This document shows positions 51,057-59,461 of a stretch of 64,000 bases of DNA, one piece after another. The notes under the pieces were generated by a model. The model ran no database searches. It was not told the origin of the DNA and worked only from the letters and a program-made list of their open reading frames with translations. The first letter of the stretch is position 1. Every line of letters starts with the position of its first letter. This DNA comes from Streptomyces barringtoniae (GTDB taxonomy: Bacteria; Actinomycetota; Actinomycetes; Streptomycetales; Streptomycetaceae): positions 62,001 through 126,000 of the forward strand of contig NZ_JAJHNP010000007.1 in the NCBI RefSeq assembly GCF_020819595.1, given 5' to 3'. A program made the position numbers and the translations under genes.

Positions 51057-53018
51057 ATGGTGATCGTGACGAGGATCCGACGTGAGGTACTGACGCTGCC
51101 CGCCGCGCAGTTGGGGCCCGACAACCCCCTGCCCCCGCTGCGCCCGCTCGACGAGGTCCACCGCATCGACGGCCGCGACCGGGACGGCATGCCCAGGGAC
51201 ATGGCCCGCCAGCTCGGCTACGAGCCGCTGCGCAGCCTGCTCCCGGTCCGCGTCCGCGACGGCTACGACAGAACCCGCGAGCCCCGCCCCCTGGACGCCC
51301 TGGTGATCGAGAACGACCGGCTGCGCGCCACCGTCCTGCCCGGCCTCGGCGGCCGCATCGCCTCCCTGATCCACTTGCCCACCGGACGTGAACTCCTCTA
51401 CCGCAACCCGGTGTTCCAGCCCGCCAACTTCGCCCTGAACGGCGCCTGGTACTCCGGCGGCATCGAATGGAACATCGGCGCCACCGGCCACACCACCCTC
51501 TCCTGCGCACCTTTGCACGCCGCCCGCGTCCCCGCCCCGGACGGCGGCGAGATGCTGCGCCTGTGGGAGTGGGAGCGGCTACGCGACCTGCCCTTCCAGG
51601 TCGACCTGTGGCTGCCCGACGGCTCCGACTTCCTCTACGTCGGTGTCCGCCTCCGCAACCCGCACGAGCGGCCGGTGCCGACGTACTGGTGGTCCAACAT
51701 CGCGGTGCCGGAGGAGTGCCGGGTCCTGGCCCCCGCCGAGGAGGCCTGGCATTTCGGCTACGAGCGCCGCCTGCGCCGCGTGCCCGTCCCGTCGTACGAC
51801 GGCATCGACCGCACCCACCCCCTCAACAGCCCCTACGCCGCCGACTACTTCTACGAGGTGCCGGACGGCCGCCGCCGCTGGATCGCCGCGCTGGACGCCG
51901 ACGGCCACGGGCTGGTGCAGACCTCCACCGACACCCTGCGCGGCCGCAAGCTCTTCGTGTGGGGCCACCTCCCCGGCGGCCGGCGCTGGCAGGAGTGGCT
52001 GACCGAACCCGGCACCGGCGGCTACTGCGAGATCCAGGCCGGCCTCGCCCGCACCCAGCTGGAGCACGTCCGGCTGGAGGCCGAGAGCGAGATGTCCTGG
52101 CTGGAGGCGTACGGCCCGCTCGACGCATCCCCCGAGGGGGAGTGGACCCGGGCCGTCCGGAGCGCGGAGGAACGGCTGGAGTCCGCCCTGCCGCGCGCCC
52201 GGGTGGAGCAGGCGCATGCGGCATGGCAGCCGTGCGCCGACACCGAACCCGGCGAGATCCTGGCCGCCGGATCCGGCTGGGGAGCCCTCGAAGTGCTGCG
52301 CGGCGACTGGAAACTGCCCGGCACCCCGTTCCCCGAGTCCACCCTCGGCGAGGCACAGGCCCCCTGGCGGGAACTGCTGCGCACCGGCTCCCTGCCCGAG
52401 CCGCGCCGGGTACGGCCGCCCGGCGAGACCCTCGTCGCCCCGCACTGGCGGGACATGCTGGAGACCGCGCCCGCCACCCCGCACACCGAGTACCACCTCG
52501 GCGTCGCCCAGTGGCACGCCGGCGACCGCGCCCAGGCCGTCCGCAGCTGGGAACGCGCCCTCGGACTCGCCCCGTCCCTCTGGCCGTTGCTGCGCTGCCT
52601 GGCCGTCGCCGACCAGGAGTCCGGCCACCACGAACGGGCCGCCGACCGGTACGCGGACGCCTTCGACGACCTGTGCCGTGAGCGCCGCGACGACAAGGAG
52701 ACATGGACCGCCGCCGTGGCCGCGCTCGGCCGGGAAACCCTGCAGGCACTGCTCCGGGTGCGGCGGACGGCGGACGCCCGGGCGGTCTGGGAGCGGTTGC
52801 TGCCCGCCGTGCGCCGACGCGGCCGGTTCCGCCTGCTGGAGGCCGAACTGCTGCTCGCCGAGGGCCGGCCCGAGGAGGCCCGGGCGGTCTTCGGCACGGG
52901 GTTCGAGGTTCCCGACCTGCGGGAGGGCGAGGAGGTGCTCGGCCGGTTGTGGGCCCGGCTCACCGACGAGCCCCTGCCCGCCCGCCACGACTTCCGGATG
53001 CGGCCCGACGCGGTCTGA
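51057..53018 (+). CDS. DUF5107 protein with C-terminal tetratricopeptide repeats
   Basis: 653 aa from the ATG at 51057. Residues about 60-340 form a galactose-mutarotase-like beta-sandwich of the DUF5107 type (LRATVLPGLGGRIASLIHLP, ALNGAWYSGGIEWNIGATGH, PVPTYWWSNIAVPEE). From about 480 onward helical TPR units occur (HTEYHLGVAQWHAGDRAQAV, WPLLRCLAVADQESGHHERA). Carbohydrate recognition or processing is likely from the fold but unproven. No ribosome site is evident, and GTG codons at 51060 and 51066 are alternatives. No sugar-transport genes are adjacent. Confidence 0.85.
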   Translation: MVIVTRIRREVLTLPAAQLGPDNPLPPLRPLDEVHRIDGRDRDGMPRDMARQLGYEPLRSLLPVRVRDGYDRTREPRPLDALVIENDRLRATVLPGLGGRIASLIHLPTGRELLYRNPVFQPANFALNGAWYSGGIEWNIGATGHTTLSCAPLHAARVPAPDGGEMLRLWEWERLRDLPFQVDLWLPDGSDFLYVGVRLRNPHERPVPTYWWSNIAVPEECRVLAPAEEAWHFGYERRLRRVPVPSYDGIDRTHPLNSPYAADYFYEVPDGRRRWIAALDADGHGLVQTSTDTLRGRKLFVWGHLPGGRRWQEWLTEPGTGGYCEIQAGLARTQLEHVRLEAESEMSWLEAYGPLDASPEGEWTRAVRSAEERLESALPRARVEQAHAAWQPCADTEPGEILAAGSGWGALEVLRGDWKLPGTPFPESTLGEAQAPWRELLRTGSLPEPRRVRPPGETLVAPHWRDMLETAPATPHTEYHLGVAQWHAGDRAQAVRSWERALGLAPSLWPLLRCLAVADQESGHHERAADRYADAFDDLCRERRDDKETWTAAVAALGRETLQALLRVRRTADARAVWERLLPAVRRRGRFRLLEAELLLAEGRPEEARAVFGTGFEVPDLREGEEVLGRLWARLTDEPLPARHDFRMRPDAV

Positions 53019-53023
53019 CCGGC

Positions 53024-53371
53024 TCAGCCCCGCTGGTCGACGTACTCGAACACCGACCCGTCCGGGTGCATCGCGATCAGGTTCCGGCCCACCGGCGTCG
53101 GCACCGGCCCCGCGATGATCCGGGCGCCGAGGTCGGTGAGCAGCCGGTGCGCCTCGTCCACGTCCTCGACGGCGATGGTCGCCGCCACCTTGCGCAGGAT
53201 CTCCAGTTCCTCCTCCGGGCCGCTCATCAGCAGGAAGGAGCCGATCGCGGCGACCTGGACCCCACCGCGCCCAAAACGCAGCGCTCTGCCGCCCGACAGA
53301 CGCTCGTAGAAGGGGATCGCGGTCTCGAGGTCGTCGACGCAGATGCGCAGCGAGGCGCCCAGAATCTCCAT
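53024..53371 (-). CDS. VOC (glyoxalase/bleomycin-resistance fold) protein
   Basis: 115 aa. One VOC module pair: LGASLRICVDDLETAIPFYE at the start and a C-terminal VGRNLIAMHPDGSVFEYVD carrying the metal-type Glu. Function within this broad family cannot be assigned. The ATG at 53371 was chosen over the upstream frame, which is Pro/Arg-rich. A TAGGCT box lies 7 nt before it and TGCACG 17 bp further upstream. Convergent with the DUF5107 gene, separated by 5 bp. Confidence 0.88.
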   Translation of the reverse strand: MEILGASLRICVDDLETAIPFYERLSGGRALRFGRGGVQVAAIGSFLLMSGPEEELEILRKVAATIAVEDVDEAHRLLTDLGARIIAGPVPTPVGRNLIAMHPDGSVFEYVDQRG

Positions 53372-53378
53372 GCGCCCG

Positions 53379-53407
53379 AGCCTAGTTGCGGCGTCCCGGG
53401 CCGTGCA
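53379..53407 (-). promoter_or_regulatory. promoter of a probable leaderless VOC transcript
   Basis: Minus strand: -35 TGCACG (53402-53407, 4 of 6 against TTGACG), 17-bp spacer, -10 TAGGCT (53379-53384), then 7 nt to the ATG. No Shine-Dalgarno. The best-formed of the leaderless promoters seen here. Confidence 0.6.
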
Positions 53408-53451
53408 GGGCACCCGCGTTACCCGCTGTGTCCGCCGGGTACCCGCAGGGT

Positions 53452-53880
53452 ATGGACCGTTCGGAACACCTGGAACACCTGGAACATCTCGACAAGCATC
53501 TGGTCGAAGAGCTGGCACAGGTGGCACGCGAGACGGTACGCGACGAACTGCGCGTACAGAGCCGCAAGCAGCGTCGCACCGCCCTGCTCTACGCCGCGTC
53601 CGGCGCCGCCGCGCTGTACGCGGGTGCCGCGCTGGCCCTCGCCGTCGGCCTGGCCCTCGCGACCGGCCTGCCCGGCTGGGGCGCCGCCCTGATCACCGCG
53701 GCCGTCATGGGCGCGGTGGCCTACGCCCTGCGCGGCGCCGCCCACCCGAGGCACGGCCACCCCTCGCCTCCGGCGCGCGTCGTCGGCGGCACCCCGCCGG
53801 CGGGCCCGCCGAGCGGCCTGGGCCTGCCCTACCCTCCGATGCCGAAGGAGCCCCCGGGCACCGGCGACCACAGGGCCTGA
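53452..53880 (+). CDS. phage-holin-family (Actinobacterial Holin-X/DUF1469-like) membrane protein
   Basis: 142 aa. The N-terminal 50 residues are charged and helical with a repeated HLEHLEHLDKHL. Two close membrane segments follow (LYAASGAAALYAGAALALAV and WGAALITAAVMGAVAYAL), and then a Pro/Gly-rich tail. Such proteins are common in streptomycetes and are not phage genes; the name reflects the fold. The ATG at 53452 has only a weak AGGG site and TACCCG 6 nt upstream. Divergent from the VOC gene. Confidence 0.8.
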   Translation: MDRSEHLEHLEHLDKHLVEELAQVARETVRDELRVQSRKQRRTALLYAASGAAALYAGAALALAVGLALATGLPGWGAALITAAVMGAVAYALRGAAHPRHGHPSPPARVVGGTPPAGPPSGLGLPYPPMPKEPPGTGDHRA

Positions 53881-53928
53881 GACCACCCTGAGACCACAGG
53901 GCCCGAGCACGGCGAACCACCACCGGCT

Positions 53929-54922
53929 TCACCCGCCGAGCCGCGGCAGCACCTTCGTCCGGTAGAAGTCGAAGAACCCCTTCTGATCGTCCCCGATCTG
54001 GTTCACGTACACCCGGTCGAACCCGGTGTCGGCGAACGCCGTCAGCGTGGACACGTGCTGCTCGACGTCGTCCCCGCACACGACCTTCTCGCGCACCATG
54101 TCCTCGGTGACCAGCTCCCGCAGCTGCTCGAAGTGCCGCGGCGACGGCAGCACCTGCCCCATCTCCCCGGGCAGCAGCTCGTTGTACCAGAGCCGGCGCA
54201 CGGTACGGACGCACTCCTCTCGATCGGCGCCGTAGCAGACCTTCGTACCGCCGCTCACCGGCTTCGTCCCGCCCCCGCGCGATGGGGGTGCCCCCGCTCG
54301 AGCGAAGCCGAGAGTGGGGGAGGAACCGGGTGACCATCTCCTCCTCCGGCATCATCGTGATGTACCCGTCGCCCACCCGGGCGGCGAGCGACGTCGCCTT
54401 CGGCCCGAAGCCGGAGATGTCGATCGGGACGGGTTCGTCGGGGACGGTGTAGAGGCGGGCGTTCTCCACGGTGTAGTGCGTGCCGTGGTGGCTGACCTCC
54501 TCGCCGGTGAACAGCCGGCGCATCACCTGGATGGCCTCCTCCAGCATCTCCAGGCGGACGTGCAGCGGCGGCCAGCGGTCGCCGAGGATGTGCTCGTTCA
54601 GCGCCTCGCCGGTGCCGACGCCCAGCCGGAAGCGGCCTTCGGTCATCACCGCGCTCGTCGCCGCGGCCTGTGCTGTCACCACCGGGTGCATCCGCACGGT
54701 CGGGCAGGTCACCGCCGTCTCGATGGGCAGCGACACCGCCTCGGACAGGGCCCCGATCACCGACCACACGAACGCGCTCTGCCCCTGCGCGTCGTTCCAC
54801 GGGTGGAAGTGCTCGGAGATCCACAGCGCCCGGAAGCCGGCCTGCTCGGCCATCCGGGCCTGCTCGACGAGTTCGGCGGGGGTGTGCTCCTCGCTCGCCA
54901 GGAAATAGCCGTACTCGGGCAT
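53929..54922 (-). pseudogene. LLM-class F420-dependent oxidoreductase, interrupted by a short inserted repeat
   Basis: The first part (54922 to about 54323) encodes an intact N-terminal 200 residues: PEYGYFLASEEHTPAELVEQ, LWISEHFHPWNDAQGQSAFV, ISGFGPKATSLAARVGDGYI and PEEEMVTRF. The frame then runs through a 40-nt insert (54283-54322) and is lost. The rest (54282 to 53929: GGGTKPVSGGTKVCYGADRE to FFDFYRTKVLPRL) continues in the shifted frame. Excising the insert restores a full-length member of the F420-dependent glucose-6-phosphate dehydrogenase-like family. The downstream piece could start at a GTG near 54258 but would lack the barrel core. Inactive unless rescued. Confidence 0.87.
54283..54322 (-). 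repeat. short palindromic inserted repeat inside the LLM gene (copy 1 of 3)
   Basis: 40-nt block that on the minus strand reads CTCCCCCACTCTCGGCTTCG, continues CTCGAGCGGGGG and ends CACCCCCA. It contains C5/G5 inverted arms flanking the CTCGAG region. It is 1 nt longer than a multiple of three, which breaks the reading frame. Blocks of this kind are familiar from memory in many Streptomyces genomes as short palindromic repeats. Confidence 0.75.
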
Positions 54923-55016
54923 GGGGAAACCTCCGCGCGGGCGACGCTGGTGCGGTGTGATCCGGGCGCGCGCCGGGTAACCGGTGCCCGCCGGGCCAAA
55001 CGCCGCGGGCGCGGCG

Positions 55017-55069
55017 CGGCGTTCGGGTGCTCCGACCGGCGTACGGGTGACCCGCGCGGCGTTTGGGTG
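55017..55069. promoter_or_regulatory. three 13-bp direct repeats at exact 20-bp spacing
   Basis: CGGCGTTCGGGTG at 55017, CGGCGTACGGGTG at 55037 and CGGCGTTTGGGTG at 55057. The spacing of two helical turns would place a bound protein on one DNA face. They lie in the 203-bp gap between the divergent LLM and NDH-2-like genes. An 11-bp inverted repeat (CAAACGCCGCG at 54997, complement ending 55065) overlaps them. Probably an operator or activator array. Confidence 0.55.
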
Positions 55070-55125
55070 CCCCCGCCTCGGTTACGCGGAAAGCCTCGGA
55101 CGAGCCACACCGCCGGAGGCGCACC

Positions 55126-56586
55126 GTGAGCCGACCTCACGTCGTGATCGTCGGCGCCGGTTTCGCCGGGTACCGGGCTGCCCGCACATTGGCCCGGCTG
55201 ACCCGGAACCGGGCCGACATCACTTTGCTGAACCCGACCGACTACTTCCTGTACCTGCCGCTGCTGCCCCAGGTCGCCGCCGGCATCCTGGAGGCCCGCA
55301 GGGTCACCGTGTCGCTGCCGGGCACCCTGCACGGCGTGCGCATGGTGCTCGGCGAGGCCGACCATGTCGACCTCGACGGCCGTACGGTCCACTACTCCGA
55401 CCCCGAGGGCGGCATCGGCACCCTCACCTACGACCGGCTGGTGCTGTGTGTCGGCAGCGTCAACAAGCTGCTGCCCATCCCGGGGGTCGCCGAGCACGCG
55501 CACGGCTTCCGCGGGCTGCCCGAGGCGCTGTACCTGCGCGACCACGTGACCCGGCAGGTGGAGCTGGCCGCCACGGAGGACGATCCGAAGGCCTGCGCGG
55601 CCCGCTGTACGTTCGTCGTGGTCGGTGCCGGTTACACCGGCACCGAGGTGGCCGCGCAGATGCAGCTGCTCACCGACCGGCTGGCCCGCCGGCATCCGCT
55701 GTGCGCCGGGTTCCGGCCGCGCTGGATCCTGCTGGACGTGGCGCCGCGCGTGCTGCCGGAGCTGGCCGAGCGGCTGTCCCGGACGGCCGACCGGGTGCTG
55801 CGGGCGCGAGGCGTCGAGGTCCGGATGGGTACGTCGGTGAAGGAGGCCACCCACGACGGGGTGCTGCTCACCGACGGCGAGTTCGTCGCGTCCCGGACGC
55901 TGGTGTGGTGTGTCGGGGTACGGCCCGATCCGCTCGTGGAGGCGGTCGGGCAGCCGCTGGAGCGGGGCCGGCTGATCGTCGACCCCCATCTGCAGGTGCC
56001 GAGCCGACCGGAGGTGTTCTGCTGCGGGGACGCGGCCGCCGTACCGGACCTGGAGAAGCCGGGGTCCTTCACGCCGATGACGGCCCAGCACGCGTGGCGC
56101 CAGGGCCGGGTGGCCGGGGAGAACGTGGCCGCCTCGCTCGGTGTCGGCCGGCGCCGGCGGGCCTACCGCCATCGCGACCTGGGCTTCGCCGTCGACCTCG
56201 GCGGGATCCAGGCCGCCGCGAACCCGTTCGGCGTCCCGCTGTCCGGCCCGGCGGCCGGTGCGGTCACCCGCGGCTACCACCTGGCCGCGCTGCCCGGCAA
56301 CCGCGTCCGGGTGGCCGCCGACTGGCTGCTGGACGCCGTACTGCCGCGCCAGGGTGTCCAGTTGGGCCTCGTGCGGTCCTGGTCGGTTCCCCTGGACACG
56401 GCCTCTCCGGAGCTGGCACGCGTACCGGGCGGGCCGGAGCGGGCGGGTGGCCCGGGGCAGGCGGAAGAAGCGGTGCGGACCCGGGAAGCGGAACGTGACG
56501 GCGAACCGTCGGCCGCCGGGCGCGGGGACCACCCCGCCCCCGGCCCGGTCAAGCGCACCGACCCGCCGGACCCCGCTGCCGAGTGA
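55126..56586 (+). CDS. type II NADH dehydrogenase-like FAD oxidoreductase
   Basis: 486 aa. FAD-binding VVIVGAGFAGYRAARTLARL, the NDH-2 quinone-side LYLPLLPQVAAGILE, an NAD-binding VVVGAGYTGTEVAAQMQLL and the late VFCCGDAAAVPDLEKPG with PMTAQHAWRQG fit NDH-2. The last 90 residues are rich in Pro, Gly and Glu and look disordered. It would pass electrons from NADH to quinone without proton pumping. GTG start with GGAGG 6-7 nt upstream. It runs in line with the transketolase and gvp genes. Confidence 0.88.
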   Translation: MSRPHVVIVGAGFAGYRAARTLARLTRNRADITLLNPTDYFLYLPLLPQVAAGILEARRVTVSLPGTLHGVRMVLGEADHVDLDGRTVHYSDPEGGIGTLTYDRLVLCVGSVNKLLPIPGVAEHAHGFRGLPEALYLRDHVTRQVELAATEDDPKACAARCTFVVVGAGYTGTEVAAQMQLLTDRLARRHPLCAGFRPRWILLDVAPRVLPELAERLSRTADRVLRARGVEVRMGTSVKEATHDGVLLTDGEFVASRTLVWCVGVRPDPLVEAVGQPLERGRLIVDPHLQVPSRPEVFCCGDAAAVPDLEKPGSFTPMTAQHAWRQGRVAGENVAASLGVGRRRRAYRHRDLGFAVDLGGIQAAANPFGVPLSGPAAGAVTRGYHLAALPGNRVRVAADWLLDAVLPRQGVQLGLVRSWSVPLDTASPELARVPGGPERAGGPGQAEEAVRTREAERDGEPSAAGRGDHPAPGPVKRTDPPDPAAE

Positions 56587-56636
56587 CCGCCGAGCGGCCC
56601 CCGGCCATACCCCCTCGACCCACCGCAAGGAGACCC

Positions 56637-58484
56637 ATGAACACCGCCGAACTCGCCGAGCTGGGACAGCAGTTGCGCGTGGACAGCGTGCGGGCGTCCG
56701 CCGCCGCGGGATCCGGGCACCCCACGTCCTCGATGTCCGCCGCGGATCTGATGGCCGTACTCCTCGCCAACCATCTGCGCTACGACTTCGAACGCCCCGA
56801 GCACCCCGCCAACGACCGCTTCGTGCTGTCCAAGGGACACGCCTCGCCCCTGCTGTACGCCGCGTACAAGGCGGCCGGTGCCATCGAGGACGGCGAGCTG
56901 CTCACCTTCCGCAAGCTCGGCAGCCGGCTCGAAGGACACCCGACGCCCCGGCGGCTGCCCTGGGTGGAGACGGCCACCGGATCGCTCGGCCAGGGCCTGC
57001 CGGTCGGGGTGGGCATCGCCCTCGCCGGCAAGCGGCTGGAGCGCACTGGCTACCGGGTGTGGGTGCTGTGCGGCGACAGCGAGCTCGCGGAGGGCTCGGT
57101 GTGGGAGGCCGCCGAACACGCCGGGCACAAGCACCTGGACAACCTGATCCTGATCGTGGACGTCAACCGGCTCGGCCAGCGCGGCCCCACCCGGCACGGC
57201 CACCACCTGGACGCCTACGCCCGCCGATTCCAGGCCTTCGGCTGGCACACCGTCGAGATCGACGGCCACGACGTCGACAAGATCGACCGGGCCTACGGCG
57301 AGGCGCTGTCCACGGCCGGGCAGCCCGTGGCGATCCTCGCCCGCACCCTCAAGGGCAAGGGCGTCGCCGCCGTCGAGGACCTGGAGGGCCATCACGGAAA
57401 GCCGCTGGCGGACGCCGAGGAGGCCGTCGCCGAGCTCGGCGGACCGCGCTCGCTGCACGTCCGGGTCGGCGAGCCGCCGGCCGCCGCCGCGCTGCGCGAC
57501 CTGACGACTGAGGTGCTGCAGCTGCCGCGCTACGACGAGGGCGACGAGGTCGCGACCCGGGACGCCTTCGGCGCGGCCCTCGCCGCGCTCGGCAGCGCGC
57601 GCGGGGACGTCGTCGCCCTGGACGGCGAGGTCGGCGACTCCACCCGCACCGAGGAGTTCGCCAAGGCCCACCCCGACCGGTTCTTCGAGTGCTACATCGC
57701 CGAGCAGCAGCTGGTCGCCGCGGCCGTCGGCATGGCGGTGCGGGGCTGGCTGCCGTACGCCTCGACGTTCGCGGCGTTCCTCACCCGCGCCCACGACTTC
57801 GTGCGGATGGCGTCCATCAGCGGCTCCGGCATCAACCTGGTCGGCTCGCACGCCGGTGTCGCGATCGGGCAGGACGGGCCCTCCCAGATGGGCCTGGAGG
57901 ACCTGGCGATGTTCCGCGCCGCGTACGGCTCGACCGTGCTGTATCCGTGCGACGCCAACCAGACCGCCCGGCTGGTCGCGGCCATGGCCGGCCTCGACGG
58001 GATCCGCTATCTGCGCACCTCGCGCGGCAAGACACCGGTCATCTACGGCCCCGACGAGGAGTTCCCGGTGGGCGGCAGCAAGACGCTCGTCTCCAGCGAG
58101 GAGGACCGGCTGACGGTCGTCGCCGCCGGGGTCACCGTGCCCGAGGCGCTCGCCGCGGCCGACCGGCTCGCCGCGGACGGCATCCGGGTACGCGTCATCG
58201 ACCTGTACTCCGTCAAGCCCGTCGACGCCGAGACGCTGCACCGGGCCGCCGAGGAGACCGGCTGTCTGCTCACCGTGGAGGACCACCACGCCGAGGGCGG
58301 CCTCGGCGACGCCGTCGCGGAGGCATTCGGCGACGGCCGGCCCGTGCCCCGGCTGGTCCGGCTCGCGGTGCGCACCATGCCGGGCTCGGCCGCGCCCGAC
58401 GAGCAGCTGAACGCGGCCGGCATCGACGCCGTGGGCATCGCGGCGGCGGCCAGGCTGCTGGTGGAGGAGGCGGTCGTGCGATGA
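56637..58484 (+). CDS. transketolase
   Basis: 615 aa, slightly short but with all three domains. The TPP-binding motif is GDSELAEGSVWEAAEHAGH followed by LILIVDVNRLGQ. The N-terminal substrate region is GSGHPTSSMSAADLM with VLSKGHASPLLYAAY. The pyrimidine domain has FECYIAEQQLVAAAVGMA, and a C-terminal domain follows (VTVPEALAAADRLAADGI). It transfers ketol groups in the pentose phosphate pathway. AAGGAG lies 4-5 nt before the ATG. Its stop overlaps the start of the LigD-type gene by 4 bp. Probably a secondary copy, since no other pentose-phosphate gene is near. Confidence 0.93.
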   Translation: MNTAELAELGQQLRVDSVRASAAAGSGHPTSSMSAADLMAVLLANHLRYDFERPEHPANDRFVLSKGHASPLLYAAYKAAGAIEDGELLTFRKLGSRLEGHPTPRRLPWVETATGSLGQGLPVGVGIALAGKRLERTGYRVWVLCGDSELAEGSVWEAAEHAGHKHLDNLILIVDVNRLGQRGPTRHGHHLDAYARRFQAFGWHTVEIDGHDVDKIDRAYGEALSTAGQPVAILARTLKGKGVAAVEDLEGHHGKPLADAEEAVAELGGPRSLHVRVGEPPAAAALRDLTTEVLQLPRYDEGDEVATRDAFGAALAALGSARGDVVALDGEVGDSTRTEEFAKAHPDRFFECYIAEQQLVAAAVGMAVRGWLPYASTFAAFLTRAHDFVRMASISGSGINLVGSHAGVAIGQDGPSQMGLEDLAMFRAAYGSTVLYPCDANQTARLVAAMAGLDGIRYLRTSRGKTPVIYGPDEEFPVGGSKTLVSSEEDRLTVVAAGVTVPEALAAADRLAADGIRVRVIDLYSVKPVDAETLHRAAEETGCLLTVEDHHAEGGLGDAVAEAFGDGRPVPRLVRLAVRTMPGSAAPDEQLNAAGIDAVGIAAAARLLVEEAVVR

Positions 58485-59416
58485 ACGACGCGGACGCCCG
58501 TTCCATACGGGCGGGCCACCGCACGGTGGAGGTCAAGCGGCCCGGGAAGGTGCTCTTCCCGGGTGGCGCCGGCGCCGAGGAGTACACCAAGGGCGATCTC
58601 GCCGACTACTACCGGTCCGTCGCGCCGTACATGCTGCCGCACCTGCGGGGCCGTCCGCTGATGCTGGAGCGGTATCCGGACGGTGTCGACGGGCAGCGCT
58701 TCATGCAGAAGAACATCCCGGAGCACTATCCGGACTGGATCACCCGCGCCGAGCTCCCCAAGGAGGGCGGCACGGTCACCCATGCCGTCTGCGACGACAC
58801 CGCCACCCTCCTCTACCTCGCCGACCAGGCCTGCCTCACCCTGCACCGCTGGCTCTCCCGCACGGACCGCGCCGCGGGCCCGGACCACCCCGACCGGCTC
58901 GTCTTCGACCTCGACCCTCCCGGCGACGGCTTCGCCCCCGTGCGCGAGGCGGCCGGCCTGCTGCGGGAGCTGCTGGACGAACTGGGGCTGCCCGCCGCCC
59001 CCATGACCACCGGGTCCCGCGGTCTCCATCTCGTCGTCCGTCTCGACGGCCGCAGCGACTTCGACGAGGTCCGCGAATTCGCCCGTGACGTGGCCGAGTT
59101 GCTGGCCTCCCGGCATCCGGACCGGCTCACCACAGCGGCCCGGAAACAGGACCGCGGCGACCGCCTCTACCTCGACGTGCAGCGCAACGCCTACGCGCAG
59201 ACCGCCGTCGCCCCCTACACCGTGCGCGCCCGCCCCGGCGCCCCCGTCGCCGTGCCCCTCGCCTGGGAGCAGCTGGACGACCCCGGGCTCAACGCCCGCC
59301 GCTGGACCATCGCCGACGCCGTCGACCAGGCCGGCACCGACCCCTGGGCCGGCCTGCCCAGCCGAGGCCGCGCCCTGGGCCCGGCCCGGCGGCGTCTCGC
59401 GGACCATCGCTCCTGA
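58481..59416 (+). CDS. LigD-type polymerase/primase domain protein
   Basis: 311 aa, a stand-alone archaeo-eukaryotic-primase-like PolDom of the non-homologous end-joining LigD. The N-terminus GHRTVEVKRPGKVLFP, the acidic metal pair in LVFDLDPPGDGF, TTGSRGLHLVVRLDG with the catalytic His, and RLYLDVQRNAYAQTAVAPY are diagnostic. It adds nucleotides at broken DNA ends. No Ku or ligase domain is adjacent. The start ATG overlaps the transketolase stop (ATGA), an unexpected pairing. Confidence 0.93.
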   Translation: MNDADARSIRAGHRTVEVKRPGKVLFPGGAGAEEYTKGDLADYYRSVAPYMLPHLRGRPLMLERYPDGVDGQRFMQKNIPEHYPDWITRAELPKEGGTVTHAVCDDTATLLYLADQACLTLHRWLSRTDRAAGPDHPDRLVFDLDPPGDGFAPVREAAGLLRELLDELGLPAAPMTTGSRGLHLVVRLDGRSDFDEVREFARDVAELLASRHPDRLTTAARKQDRGDRLYLDVQRNAYAQTAVAPYTVRARPGAPVAVPLAWEQLDDPGLNARRWTIADAVDQAGTDPWAGLPSRGRALGPARRRLADHRS

Positions 59417-59461
59417 ATGTTTGACCAGGGATGACCGGGCCACCCGCAGGGGGAGGTGGCC

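Noticed and set aside
53452..53880. Prophage remnant suggested by the holin-family protein and the baseplate-like protein at 15940
   Set aside because: No integrase, terminase, capsid or att repeats are present; both protein types occur as ordinary chromosomal genes in streptomycetes.
54236..54258. Independent small gene starting near 54258 within the LLM region
   Set aside because: Its 109 residues are exactly the C-terminal part of the oxidoreductase; better read as the second half of a broken gene.
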